From positions 1-64,000 of the forward strand of contig NZ_BAABJQ010000028.1 in NCBI RefSeq assembly GCF_039543385.1: 64,000 bases of DNA. The letters are read 5' to 3'. The first letter of the stretch is position 1; each line of letters begins with the position of its first letter. The notes below the pieces were generated by a model. It ran no database searches. It saw nothing but the letters and a program-made list of their open reading frames with translations, and was not told where the DNA came from. Both the position numbers and the translations under genes were made by a program. Shown piece by piece: positions 8,683 through 16,856 of this stretch. The DNA comes from Rugosimonospora acidiphila (GTDB taxonomy: Bacteria > Actinomycetota > Actinomycetes > Mycobacteriales > Micromonosporaceae).

Positions 8683-9497
8683 GCGATCTCCAAGGCGGTG
8701 TTGTCGATAAGTCGGGTGCTGCCCACCCTGGCCGCGATCAGCAGCCGCGCGGGTCCGCTGGCCGGGGCCGGACCGAGCTCGGGGTCGGTCAGCGCGAGGT
8801 AGTCCAGTTCGACCTCGGTGCCCAGCGCCGCCCGGGCGGCGGCCAGTACCGCGTCCGGGCCACCGGTCGCGCCCGCACCGGCCGCGAGCGCGGCGGACAG
8901 CGCGACAGCGGCCCGCCGCTGCGCCGGGTCGAGGTACCGGTTGCGGCTGGACCGGGCCAGCCCGTCGGCCTCCCGTACCGTTGGCACGCCGACGATCCGC
9001 ACCGGCAGGTCGGTGTCGCGCGCCATCCGCCGCACCAGGGTCAGCTGCTGGTAGTCCTTCTCCCCGAAGAACGCGAGGTCCGGCCGGGTCAGGTGCAGCA
9101 GCTTGAGCACCACGGTGAGCACTCCGTTGAAGAAGCCGGGCCGGCTGGCGCCCTCCAGGATGTCGCCCAACGGACCGGGGCTCACCCGGATCGACGGCTC
9201 GCCGTGCGGGTACATCTCCTCCCGGGTGGGCGTGAAGACCACGTCGACCCCGTTGCGGGCGCAGACGGCGAGGTCGGCGTCGAGGGTCCGCGGGTACCGG
9301 TCGAAGTCCTCGTTCGGCCCGAACTGCAGCGGGTTGACGAAGATCGTCACCAGTACCCGGTCGGCCCGCTCGGCGGCCGCCCGGATCAGTGCCTCGTGGC
9401 CGTCGTGCAGGGCACCCATGGTCATCACCACCGCCACGGTGCCGGCCATCTTGACCCTGGCATCGGACAGCTCGGCGCGGTTGGTAGCGACGATCAT
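8679..9497 (-). CDS. panC: Pantothenate synthetase
   Basis: Joins pantoate and beta-alanine with ATP to form pantothenate. The nucleotidyltransferase motif MGALHDGH (HIGH-like) is near residues 27-34, FVNPLQFGPNEDF gives the pantoate site and SSRNRYLDPAQR is the KMSKS-equivalent loop. At 272 residues it is a little shorter than most. It overlaps the DUF2520 gene upstream by ATGA and panD downstream by ATGA, so three proteins are translationally coupled. panB was not seen in the window. Confidence 0.96.
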   Translation of the reverse strand: MIVATNRAELSDARVKMAGTVAVVMTMGALHDGHEALIRAAAERADRVLVTIFVNPLQFGPNEDFDRYPRTLDADLAVCARNGVDVVFTPTREEMYPHGEPSIRVSPGPLGDILEGASRPGFFNGVLTVVLKLLHLTRPDLAFFGEKDYQQLTLVRRMARDTDLPVRIVGVPTVREADGLARSSRNRYLDPAQRRAAVALSAALAAGAGATGGPDAVLAAARAALGTEVELDYLALTDPELGPAPASGPARLLIAARVGSTRLIDNTALEIA

Positions 9498-10540
9498 GCG
9501 ACGACCTCCTTACCGTGATCGGGACGGTGAGTCTTGGCGACCGGCGGGCCGCCCGGCCGGTCGGCCGCGGCGTCGGTCACGTCGCCGCGCCGGTGAGCGG
9601 CGTCGGTTAGTGCGTCGCCGGTCACGTCGGCGCGCCGGTGGGCGGCGTCGGCGAGCGCGTCGAGCAGGGGCGCGGCCTCCGCCCCGCCGAGCCGGCCGGC
9701 GGCGATCGCCCGGTCCGCGGTGCGCCGGGCCAGCGCCAGGTACGCGGGCAGGGCGTCCGGTGCGGTGTCGGCCAGCACCTCCAGGTGCCGGGACACGGTA
9801 CCGGCGTCGCCGCGCGACACCGGCCCGGTCAGGGCCGCGTCGCCCATCCGCAGCGCGTTGTCCAGGGCGGCGTGCAGCAACGGATCCAGCATCCGTTCCG
9901 GCTGGCGCACGCCCGCGTCGCGCAGCCGGTCCAACGCGTCATTGACGAGCGTGACCAGGTGGTTGGCGCCGTGCGCGAGCGCCGTGTGGTACAGCGCCCG
10001 GTGATCCTCAGTGATCCACTCCGGGCTGCCGCCGAGCCGCCGCACCACGGCGTCGGCCAGCGGCCGGACGTCCGGCGGCGCGGTCACCCCGAACGGGATG
10101 CCGGCGCGCAGCCGCTCCAGGTCCGCCCGCCGGCCGGTGAAGGTCATCGCCGGGTGCAGGGCGAGCGGCCGGGCGCCCTTGGCCACGGCCGGGTGCAGCA
10201 CGCCGACGCCATGCGCCCCGCTGGTGTGCGCCACGACCTGCGCCGGACGATCATTGCCGGAGCGGCGGAAGGCACCGGACTCGGCCAGGTGCGCGACCAT
10301 CGGCGCGAGCGCGTCGTCGGGTACCGCGAAGATCACGAGGTCGGCCTCGCCGGCGATGTCGGTGGGGCGCCGCAGCGGGGTACCGGGAAGTAATTCCTCA
10401 ATCCGGGAGCGGGCCTCCGCGGAGCGGCCGGAGGCACCGATGAGGTGGTAGCCGGCGGCGGCGAGCGCCGCCCCCAGGATCGAACCGACTCGCCCGGCTC
10501 CGATGATGCCGACGGTCTCGACGCACGGCGAAGCGCCCAT
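9494..10540 (-). CDS. Rossmann-like and DUF2520 domain protein
   Basis: A 348-residue NAD(P)-binding protein. The dinucleotide motif VGIIGAGRVGSILGAAL is near residues 9-25, followed by a typical 6-phosphogluconate-dehydrogenase-like fold and a C-terminal all-helical DUF2520 domain (HNGA-type region ALAHGANHLVTLVNDALD). This family is regularly found next to panC in actinobacteria; a ketopantoate-reductase-like step or another role in pantoate supply has been a reasonable guess but is not shown. Its tail (after about residue 310) has repeated AAHRR(A/G)DVT units. Start ATG 10538-10540 was chosen over a longer form because the Rossmann motif follows at once. Confidence 0.85.
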   Translation of the reverse strand: MGASPCVETVGIIGAGRVGSILGAALAAAGYHLIGASGRSAEARSRIEELLPGTPLRRPTDIAGEADLVIFAVPDDALAPMVAHLAESGAFRRSGNDRPAQVVAHTSGAHGVGVLHPAVAKGARPLALHPAMTFTGRRADLERLRAGIPFGVTAPPDVRPLADAVVRRLGGSPEWITEDHRALYHTALAHGANHLVTLVNDALDRLRDAGVRQPERMLDPLLHAALDNALRMGDAALTGPVSRGDAGTVSRHLEVLADTAPDALPAYLALARRTADRAIAAGRLGGAEAAPLLDALADAAHRRADVTGDALTDAAHRRGDVTDAAADRPGGPPVAKTHRPDHGKEVVA

Positions 10541-10625
10541 GATCTGATCCAGTCCTCGCAGGTGGGTACCGGTCGGTGCCAGTATGCGCCGGTTGCCCGA
10601 CCTCACCCAGGGCCTGTGGCGATCT

Positions 10626-11300
10626 TCACTGGCCGGGCCGAACCAGCCCCGTCTCGTAGGCGAGAATCACCGCCTGGACCCGGTCACGCAACCCCAGTTT
10701 GGTGAGAATCCGCCCCACATGCGTCTTGACGGTGGTCTCCGCCACGTACAAGTTCTCGGCTATCTCCACGTTGGACAGCCCCTGCGTGACCAGCAGCAGC
10801 ACCTCGCGTTCCCGCTCGGTCAGGGCCGCCAGCCGGCCGGCGTCGCCGGGCCTGGGCGCCAGTTGACCGGCGAACCGGTCGAGCAGCCGCCGGGTGATCC
10901 GCGGTGCGACCACGGCCTCGCCGCCGGCCACCACCCGGATCGCGGACAGCAACTCCTCGGGCGGCACGTTCTTGAGCAGGAACCCGCTCGCCCCGGCCTG
11001 CAGCGCGGCGAACGCGTCGGACTCGGTGTCGAAGGTGGTCAGCACCAACACCCGCGGCCCACCGCCGGCGGCGGAATCGCGGTCGCCGCCGCACAGCCGG
11101 CGGGTCGCCTCCACGCCATCCATGATCGGCATGCGGACGTCCATCACCACCACGTCGGCCCGCACCCGCCCGAGCACCCGCAACGCCTCCGCGCCGTCGC
11201 CGGCCTCCCCGACCACCTCGATGTCGGGCTGGGATGCGAGAACCATCCGGAACCCGGCGCGGACCAGCGACTGGTCGTCGACGATGACGACCCGGATCAC
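10626..11300 (-). CDS. NarL/LuxR-type response regulator
   Basis: A 224-residue transcription regulator: receiver domain with acidic pair DD at residues 8-9, phospho-acceptor Asp54 (VVVMDVRMP) and conserved Lys in GFLLKNVP, then a LuxR helix-turn-helix (LTEREREVLLLVTQGLSN...VAETTVKTHVGRILTKL). The GTG at 11298-11300 overlaps the kinase stop (GTGA) and has GGAGG ten bases upstream; a GTG two codons earlier is possible. It is the partner of the adjoining histidine kinase. Targets are unknown. Confidence 0.93.
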   Translation of the reverse strand: MIRVVIVDDQSLVRAGFRMVLASQPDIEVVGEAGDGAEALRVLGRVRADVVVMDVRMPIMDGVEATRRLCGGDRDSAAGGGPRVLVLTTFDTESDAFAALQAGASGFLLKNVPPEELLSAIRVVAGGEAVVAPRITRRLLDRFAGQLAPRPGDAGRLAALTEREREVLLLVTQGLSNVEIAENLYVAETTVKTHVGRILTKLGLRDRVQAVILAYETGLVRPGQ

Positions 11301-12670
11301 GTCCACGGCACCTCCGCGGTGACCCGCCAACCGCCGCCCAGCCTCGGCCCGGCCTCGAAGGTGCCGCCGTGCACGGCCACCCGCTCGCGCATGCCGACCA
11401 GACCGTGACCCGGCTCACCCGGCCGCCGGGTCGGCCCCGTACCGCCGCGCCGGCCGTGGCCGCGCTCGCCCTCGTCCGCGGGCCGGCCCGACCGGTTGTG
11501 GCGCGCCTCGGGGGCCGGCGCGCCCCCGTCGTCGGTGGCCTCGATCCGGACCAACCCCGGCCGGTACCGCAGCGCCAGCTCCACCCCCGCCGCCTGCCCG
11601 GCGTGGCGCAGCACGTTGGTCAGCGCCTCCTGGACGATCCGGTACACGGTCAGGTCGGCGGCCGCCGGCAGCTCCGGACGCCCGCCGTCCTCGGTCAGCG
11701 TCACGCCAAGCCCGGCCGTGCGCGCGCGATCCACTAACGCGCCGAGCTGGTCCAGCCCGGCACGGCGCCGGTCGGTCCCCGGCTCTGCCTCGTCCTCGCC
11801 GCCGCGCAGCACACCCACCAGCCGGCGCATGTCCTCCAGCGCGTCCCGGCCGGTCGCGGCCACCTGCCTGATCGCGCCCTTCGCCCGCTCCGGATCGCCG
11901 TCCAGCGTGTACGCCGCGCCGTCCGCCTGCACGATCATGACGGCCATGCTGTGCGCCACCACGTCGTGCAGCTCCCGGGCGATCGACGCGCGCTCGGTGG
12001 CCACCGCGATCCGGGCCAGATGATCACGTTCCCGTTCGGCGGTGAACGCCCGCAGCTGGAGGCCGGCGACGTAGAGCCGGCGGGTGCGCACCGTGTACCC
12101 GGACAGCCAGACCGCGCCGCAGATCGCCAGGAAGAACGCCGACTCCTCGATCCACAGCCGGGGGTGACTCACCAGGCCCGGGCGGGTGGCGACGTGCCGG
12201 TACAGCTCGATGCCGCAGCCGATCGCGACCGGTACCGCGGCGAGCAGGCCGTGCCACAGCAACCGCCCGTACTTGACGACGGAGTACATCGCGATCAGCA
12301 CCGCGATGTCGTACGGCTGCGGGTCCTGCGTGGGCGGGTACAGCAGCACCTGGAGCAGCCCGCCGGCGCACACCGCGGCCAGCACCGCCAGCGGGTACCG
12401 GCGGCGGGCGAGCAGCGCGGCGGCCATGCCCAGCCCGATCAGCTCGACGCCGGTGTACCGCCTGTCCAGAACCGGCAGCGCGGCGAGGACCAGGACGATC
12501 CCGGCGACCATGAGGTCGAACAACGCCGGCCGCAGGCCGATCCTCGGCCCGGAATCCGGTCGCGCGCGCGACCCGGAGCCGCCCCCGGCGCTCGACGCGG
12601 AACCGCCCGCGGCCGGCGACCCGGAATCGGGTCGGGCGGCGCTCCGGCGCATCCCGGACAGGCTGACCAT
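11297..12670 (-). CDS. NarL-family sensor histidine kinase
   Basis: A 457-residue membrane kinase. After a glycine/serine-rich N-terminus there are about five transmembrane helices (residues 50-195) with no sizeable external domain, then HisKA_3 with the phospho-acceptor His235 in IARELHDVVAHSMAVM and a HATPase_c domain (VYRIVQEALTNVLRHA... GHGLVGMRERV). A low-complexity loop (about 395-430) interrupts the ATP lid. Architecture resembles DesK-like kinases sensing the membrane or a membrane-embedded signal. It overlaps its response regulator gene by four bases. Confidence 0.92.
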   Translation of the reverse strand: MVSLSGMRRSAARPDSGSPAAGGSASSAGGGSGSRARPDSGPRIGLRPALFDLMVAGIVLVLAALPVLDRRYTGVELIGLGMAAALLARRRYPLAVLAAVCAGGLLQVLLYPPTQDPQPYDIAVLIAMYSVVKYGRLLWHGLLAAVPVAIGCGIELYRHVATRPGLVSHPRLWIEESAFFLAICGAVWLSGYTVRTRRLYVAGLQLRAFTAERERDHLARIAVATERASIARELHDVVAHSMAVMIVQADGAAYTLDGDPERAKGAIRQVAATGRDALEDMRRLVGVLRGGEDEAEPGTDRRRAGLDQLGALVDRARTAGLGVTLTEDGGRPELPAAADLTVYRIVQEALTNVLRHAGQAAGVELALRYRPGLVRIEATDDGGAPAPEARHNRSGRPADEGERGHGRRGGTGPTRRPGEPGHGLVGMRERVAVHGGTFEAGPRLGGGWRVTAEVPWT

Positions 12671-12771
12671 TCACCGAGGGTATCCGCCCGGCGGCCGCGT
12701 GCCGCCCGGCCGCGGAACGACTCCGGCCCGGTCGGGTCCTCCCTGAGGAGGACGCTGGGTAGGTTCATCGG

Positions 12772-13740
12772 GTGCGCTGGCGGCAGGCGATCCAGGAGGC
12801 CCTCTACGGGCCGGATGGCTTCTTCGTGTCCGGCGACCGCCCCGCCGACCACTTCCGGACCAGCGTGCACGCCTCGCCGCTGTTCGCCGGGGCCCTGGCC
12901 CGGCTGCTGGTGGGCCTGGACGAGGCGCTGGGCGGCCCGCCGACGCTGGACGTGGTGGATGTCGGCGCCGGCCGGGGCGAGCTGCTGCTGGCCCTGGCCG
13001 ATGCGGTACCGGGCCCGCTGCTGCGGCGGCTCCGGCCGACCGCGGTGGAGTTGGCGCCCCGGCCGCCGTACCTGCCGCCCGCCGTGCACTGGTCGCACTC
13101 CCTGCCGGCGTCCGTCACCGGGTTGCTGATCGCCACTGAGTGGCTGGACAACGTGCCGGTGGATCTGGCCGGGCGCGACACCACCGGACCGGCCCGCTAC
13201 GTCCACGTCGACGATTCCCTCGGCGAACCGGTGTCCGATGTGGACGCCGCGTGGCTGGATCGCTGGTGGCCGCTGGCTTCCGGGCACCGAGCGGAGATCG
13301 GGGTACCGCGCGAGGAGGCGTGGCGCTCGGCGGTGTCGACTGTGCGGGGTGGGTACGCGCTCGCGGTGGATTACGGCCACCTGGCCGGCGCCCGGCCCGC
13401 CCTCGGTACGCTCACCGGCTTCCGGGCCGGCCGTCAGGTGCCGCCGGTGCCGGACGGGTCCACCGACCTGACCGCGCACGTGGCGTTCGACGCCCTGGCC
13501 GACGCCGTGTCGCACGGGGTCGCCCCCGAGACAGTGTTGGTCACCCAGCGGGAGGCGCTGCGCGGGCTCGGCGTGTCCGGCGCCCGCCCGCCCCTGTCGC
13601 TGGCGTCCACCGACCCCACCGGGTACGTGCGGGGGCTGGCCCGCGCCGGTCAGGCGGCTGAGCTGACCGACCCGGCCGGCCTGGGCAGCCACTTCTGGCT
13701 GCTGTCCGCCGTGGGCGTGCCCGTACCATTCCAGCCATGA
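12772..13740 (+). CDS. MidA/NDUFAF7-family SAM-dependent methyltransferase
   Basis: A 322-residue protein of the SAM_MT/DUF185 family (PF02636): GPDGFFVSGDRPADHFRTSV at the start, motif I VVDVGAGRGELLLAL near residues 62-76, and LLIATEWLDNVPVD, the family's 'ANELLDALPV' equivalent. The eukaryotic member NDUFAF7 dimethylates an arginine of complex I subunit NDUFS2 and is needed for complex I assembly. Here the gene overlaps (ATGA at 13737-13740) a homologue of that very subunit, NuoD, which suggests the same enzyme-target pair. Start is GTG 12772. Confidence 0.85.
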   Translation: MRWRQAIQEALYGPDGFFVSGDRPADHFRTSVHASPLFAGALARLLVGLDEALGGPPTLDVVDVGAGRGELLLALADAVPGPLLRRLRPTAVELAPRPPYLPPAVHWSHSLPASVTGLLIATEWLDNVPVDLAGRDTTGPARYVHVDDSLGEPVSDVDAAWLDRWWPLASGHRAEIGVPREEAWRSAVSTVRGGYALAVDYGHLAGARPALGTLTGFRAGRQVPPVPDGSTDLTAHVAFDALADAVSHGVAPETVLVTQREALRGLGVSGARPPLSLASTDPTGYVRGLARAGQAAELTDPAGLGSHFWLLSAVGVPVPFQP

Positions 13741-14873
13741 CCCGCGAGGTGGTTGTCGGAACCGGTACCGGCCTGGACACCGCGGACATGGTGCTCAACA
13801 TCGGGCCACAGCACCCGTCGACGCACGGGGTGCTGCGGCTGAGGCTGGTCCTCGACGGCGAACGGGTGCTCTCCTGCGAGCCGATCGTCGGGTACATGCA
13901 CCGGGGCGCGGAGAAGCTGTTCGAGGTCCGCGACTACCGGCAGATCATCGTGCTCGCCAACCGGCACGACTGGCTGTCCGCGTTCTCCAGCGAGCTGGGC
14001 GTGGTGCTGGCCGTCGAGCGGCTGATGGGCATCGAGGTGCCGGAGCGCGCGGTCTGGCTGCGCACCGCCCTGGCGGAGCTGAACCGGGTGCTCAACCACC
14101 TGATGTTCCTCGGCTCGTACCCGCTGGAGATCGGCGCCATCACGCCGGTCTTCTATGCCTTCCGGGAACGCGAGACGCTGCAGGCCGTCATGGAGGAGGC
14201 CTCCGGCGGCCGGATGCACTACATGTTCAACCGGGTCGGCGGGCTCAAGGAGGAGGTGCCGGCGGGCTGGACCCGGCGCGCCCGGGCCGCCATCGACGAG
14301 GTGCGGCGCAGGATGCCGGACCTGGACAACCTGATCCGCCGCAACGAGATCTTCCTCGCCCGTACCGTCGGCGTGGGGGTGCTCACCGCCCAGCAGGCCG
14401 CCGCGTACGGTGCCTCCGGGCCGGTGGCCCGCGCCTCCGGGCTGGACATCGACCTGCGCCGGGACGACCCGTACCTGGCCTACGGCTCCCTGTCGGTGCC
14501 GGTCGTCACCCGCCAGGCAGGCGACTGCCACTCCCGGTTCGAGTGCCTGCTCGACCAGGTGTACGTCTCCCTGGACCTGGCCAGCGCCTGCCTGGACCGG
14601 GTCGACCAGCTCGGCGGCCCGGTCAACGTGCGGCTGCCGAAGGTGGTCAAGGCGCCGGAGGGGCACACGTACGCGTGGACCGAGAACCCGCTCGGCATCA
14701 ACGGGTACTACCTGGTCTCGCACGGCGAGAAGACGCCCTGGCGGATGAAGCTGCGCACGGCGTCCTACGCCAACGTGCAGGCGCTGTCCACCCTGCTGCC
14801 CGGCTGCCTGGTGCCGGACCTGATCGCCGTCCTCGGCTCGATGTTCTTCGTGGTCGGCGACATCGACAAGTGA
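13737..14873 (+). CDS. Stand-alone NuoD-like subunit (NADH-quinone oxidoreductase subunit D paralogue)
   Basis: A 378-residue homologue of the 49-kDa complex I subunit: NIGPQHPSTHGVLRLRLVLDGE opens the domain, followed by GYMHRGAEKLFE (Arg56) and a C-terminus ending SMFFVVGDIDK, the counterpart of the usual GxVDR end. It is shorter than typical NuoD (about 400-440) and no other nuo gene is near, so it is a paralogue outside the main operon rather than the respiratory subunit itself. It may be a hydrogenase-like or complex-I-like subunit of another enzyme. Coupling to the upstream MidA-type gene is the strongest clue. Ends 7 bases from the converging repeat protein. Confidence 0.85.
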   Translation: MTREVVVGTGTGLDTADMVLNIGPQHPSTHGVLRLRLVLDGERVLSCEPIVGYMHRGAEKLFEVRDYRQIIVLANRHDWLSAFSSELGVVLAVERLMGIEVPERAVWLRTALAELNRVLNHLMFLGSYPLEIGAITPVFYAFRERETLQAVMEEASGGRMHYMFNRVGGLKEEVPAGWTRRARAAIDEVRRRMPDLDNLIRRNEIFLARTVGVGVLTAQQAAAYGASGPVARASGLDIDLRRDDPYLAYGSLSVPVVTRQAGDCHSRFECLLDQVYVSLDLASACLDRVDQLGGPVNVRLPKVVKAPEGHTYAWTENPLGINGYYLVSHGEKTPWRMKLRTASYANVQALSTLLPGCLVPDLIAVLGSMFFVVGDIDK

Positions 14874-14880
14874 TCGCCGG

Positions 14881-16689
14881 TCAGCCCCAGCGGTCGTCGG
14901 ACAGTTCGAAGTCGATGCGGTGGGACCGCGATCCGCCGCGCGACCCGCCCTCCTCGCGCTCCCAGCGATCGTCCCGGTCCTCGCCGCGGTCCTCGCCGCG
15001 TCGGCGGCGCGGCTCCCGTTCCGGCTCGTCCCGCCGCTGTTCGACCCAGCTGGACGCCGGCGGTCCGCCGGCCGCAGGCAGTGCCGGGGTCGACCCGCGC
15101 CGCGGCCAGGATGCCTCGTCATCGTCCTGGCGCGCCCGGCGACCGGCCGGGCGGCTCTCCCCGGACGGCTCGGCCGACCAGCGCTCCTCACGCTCGCGCC
15201 GCTGGCTGCGGGTCTCCCGGGATTCGTCGGGCGAGTCGCGGTACCGGGACTCGTGGCGGGATCCGCGCTCGGGGTCCTCCCGCGGATACTCCGGACGGCG
15301 GCCCTCCGCCCGGCCCTCCGGCCGGCTCTCCGCCCGGCGCCCGTCCTCCCGCCGGCCCTCCTCGCGGCGCACCGACGCCCACCGGTCCTCGATCCGCAGT
15401 TCTGTCCCGGACTCGTCGGAGCGCAGCTCCGCGCGCCGCTCGCCCATCCGTACCTCGCGACCGTGCTCGTCGGAGCGCACCGCGGCCCAGCGGTCGCCGG
15501 CCCGCACGTCGGACCAGCGCGCGTCGTCCGCCGGATCATCGCGGTCGTGCCGCCGGGGCCGCCGCGCCTCCTCGCCGCCCCGCACGTCCCCGCCCCGCAC
15601 ATCAGCGCCCCGGACGTCGCCGCCCCGGACGTCGCCGCCCCGGACGTCGCCGCCCCGGACGTCGCCGCTGGGGTACTCGTCGCCGCGGACGTCGCCGCTC
15701 GGGTACTCGTCCGGCTCATCCCGGTAGTGGCCGCCGCCACGGGACCCGCCGCCCCGGTAGTCCCCGCCGCGCTGGCTGGCACCGCGGTACTCGCCGGACC
15801 CGTATCGGGGATCGGCCGCCCGCGCCCCGCCGCGCCCCTCGGCCTCGCGCTCGCGCTGGCGCTGGTCGGTCCAGGAATCTCCGCTGTCGTCCCGCTCCGG
15901 CGCCCAACCGCCCCGGTCGGATCGCCCGCGCCCGGACTCGCGCTCCGACCGCTCACCGCCCGACCGCTCACCGCCCGACCGCTCACCGCCCGACCGCTCA
16001 CCGCCCGACCGCTCACCGCCCGACCGCTCACCGCCTGACCCGCGCCGCCCGACCGGCGGGGCCTCCGGCTCGGCCGGCCGGCCGTACGTGCCTCCGCCGC
16101 CGTAGACGGTGCCGCGCTCGGCGTCGCCGTGCTGGTCCACGATCGTCTGGCGGGTGGTCTCCCGCACGGTCTCGGTGTGCCGCACCACGCCGCCGGCGAC
16201 CAGCGGGCTGACCGGCTGCTGCTGCGGCGGCGGCTCGGGCGCCGGCACCGAGGCGGTGCGGGCCGCCGCGGGCGGCGGGCCGGCCGGGGCCGGTTCCTGC
16301 CCGGCCGCGCGGATCGACCCGAGCTGACCGCGCAGCGCCTCGACGTCTTCGTGCAGGCGTTGCAGCTTCTCGGAGAAGGACTTGTGGGTGGCGCGGGCCG
16401 CGGTCGTGATGTCCTGCCGGACGTCCTCGCGCAACATATCGATCTCGTCGAGCATGGTCTGTTCAAGCTCGACCTTCACGCTGGTGGCGTCGGGCCGCAG
16501 CATGACGGACAGCCCGACGAGTACGACGGCGAGAATGGCGAGAACGGCCGCTACCTTGAGCCCCGAGGCCCCACCGATCAGCAACAGAAGTGCTGCCAGT
16601 GGCGCCAGGCCGACCCCGATCCAAAAGACCACGGTCAGTAGCCGTCCGCCCCGCCGTCCCTCCTCCTGCTGGGTCTCCGGAGCCGGCAT
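14881..16689 (-). CDS. Repeat-rich membrane protein with long disordered tail
   Basis: A 602-residue protein I do not recognise. Residues about 15-65 form two transmembrane helices (RLLTVVFWIGVGLAPLAALL and VAAVLAILAVVLVGLSVML). Residues 70-125 look like a coiled coil. The remaining 470 residues are highly charged and disordered, with six GGERS units, about eight GGDVR units and degenerate RWxxVR elements. It ends FELSDDRWG. Both short repeats are encoded by exact or near-exact 15-bp tandem DNA repeats, so unit number probably varies between strains. The tail would be cytoplasmic if both helices span. No partner is evident; it converges on nuoD and a terminator lies upstream. Confidence 0.75.
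   Translation of the reverse strand: MPAPETQQEEGRRGGRLLTVVFWIGVGLAPLAALLLLIGGASGLKVAAVLAILAVVLVGLSVMLRPDATSVKVELEQTMLDEIDMLREDVRQDITTAARATHKSFSEKLQRLHEDVEALRGQLGSIRAAGQEPAPAGPPPAAARTASVPAPEPPPQQQPVSPLVAGGVVRHTETVRETTRQTIVDQHGDAERGTVYGGGGTYGRPAEPEAPPVGRRGSGGERSGGERSGGERSGGERSGGERSGGERSERESGRGRSDRGGWAPERDDSGDSWTDQRQREREAEGRGGARAADPRYGSGEYRGASQRGGDYRGGGSRGGGHYRDEPDEYPSGDVRGDEYPSGDVRGGDVRGGDVRGGDVRGADVRGGDVRGGEEARRPRRHDRDDPADDARWSDVRAGDRWAAVRSDEHGREVRMGERRAELRSDESGTELRIEDRWASVRREEGRREDGRRAESRPEGRAEGRRPEYPREDPERGSRHESRYRDSPDESRETRSQRREREERWSAEPSGESRPAGRRARQDDDEASWPRRGSTPALPAAGGPPASSWVEQRRDEPEREPRRRRGEDRGEDRDDRWEREEGGSRGGSRSHRIDFELSDDRWG
15574..15663. repeat. Six tandem 15-bp units encoding GGDVR
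   Basis: Consensus GCCGCCCCGGACGTC on the plus strand; units 1-3 differ by one to three bases and units 4-6 are identical. In frame within the repeat-rich membrane protein; degenerate copies continue to about 15710. Confidence 0.9.
15946..16035. repeat. Six identical tandem 15-bp units encoding GGERS
   Basis: The unit CGACCGCTCACCGCC is repeated six times without a mismatch, in frame within the repeat-rich membrane protein. Perfect identity points to recent expansion by slippage. Confidence 0.95.
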
Positions 16690-16793
16690 GGCTCTAGAGG
16701 CTACCGAGAGTTGGAACGGAACGGAAACCCCCCAAACCGAGCCCGGGCGCCGGGGGCCGGCTCCTGACCCAGCGTGACGAGTACCTGACGCGG

Positions 16794-16826
16794 CGCGGCC
16801 CCGGACCGTGGTGGTCCGGGGCCGCG
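16794..16826 (-). terminator. Perfect 14-bp hairpin downstream of the osmoprotectant-binding protein
   Basis: CGCGGCCCCGGACC (16794-16807) pairs with its exact complement at 16813-16826 around a 5-nt loop. It begins 31 bases after the stop of the binding-protein gene on the minus strand. Strong intrinsic-type hairpin without a T-run. Confidence 0.85.
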
Positions 16827-16856
16827 TGGTCCGCGTCGCGGATCAGAGCGTTCTGG

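Noticed and set aside
15946..16035. Regular repeats considered as a CRISPR array
   Set aside because: Units are 15 bp, contiguous without spacers and in frame in a protein gene; no cas genes are present.
13650..16466. A 938-codon open frame antisense to nuoD and in another frame of the repeat protein
   Set aside because: It is opposite a clear NuoD homologue and its composition is an artefact of GC-rich third positions and the 15-bp repeats.
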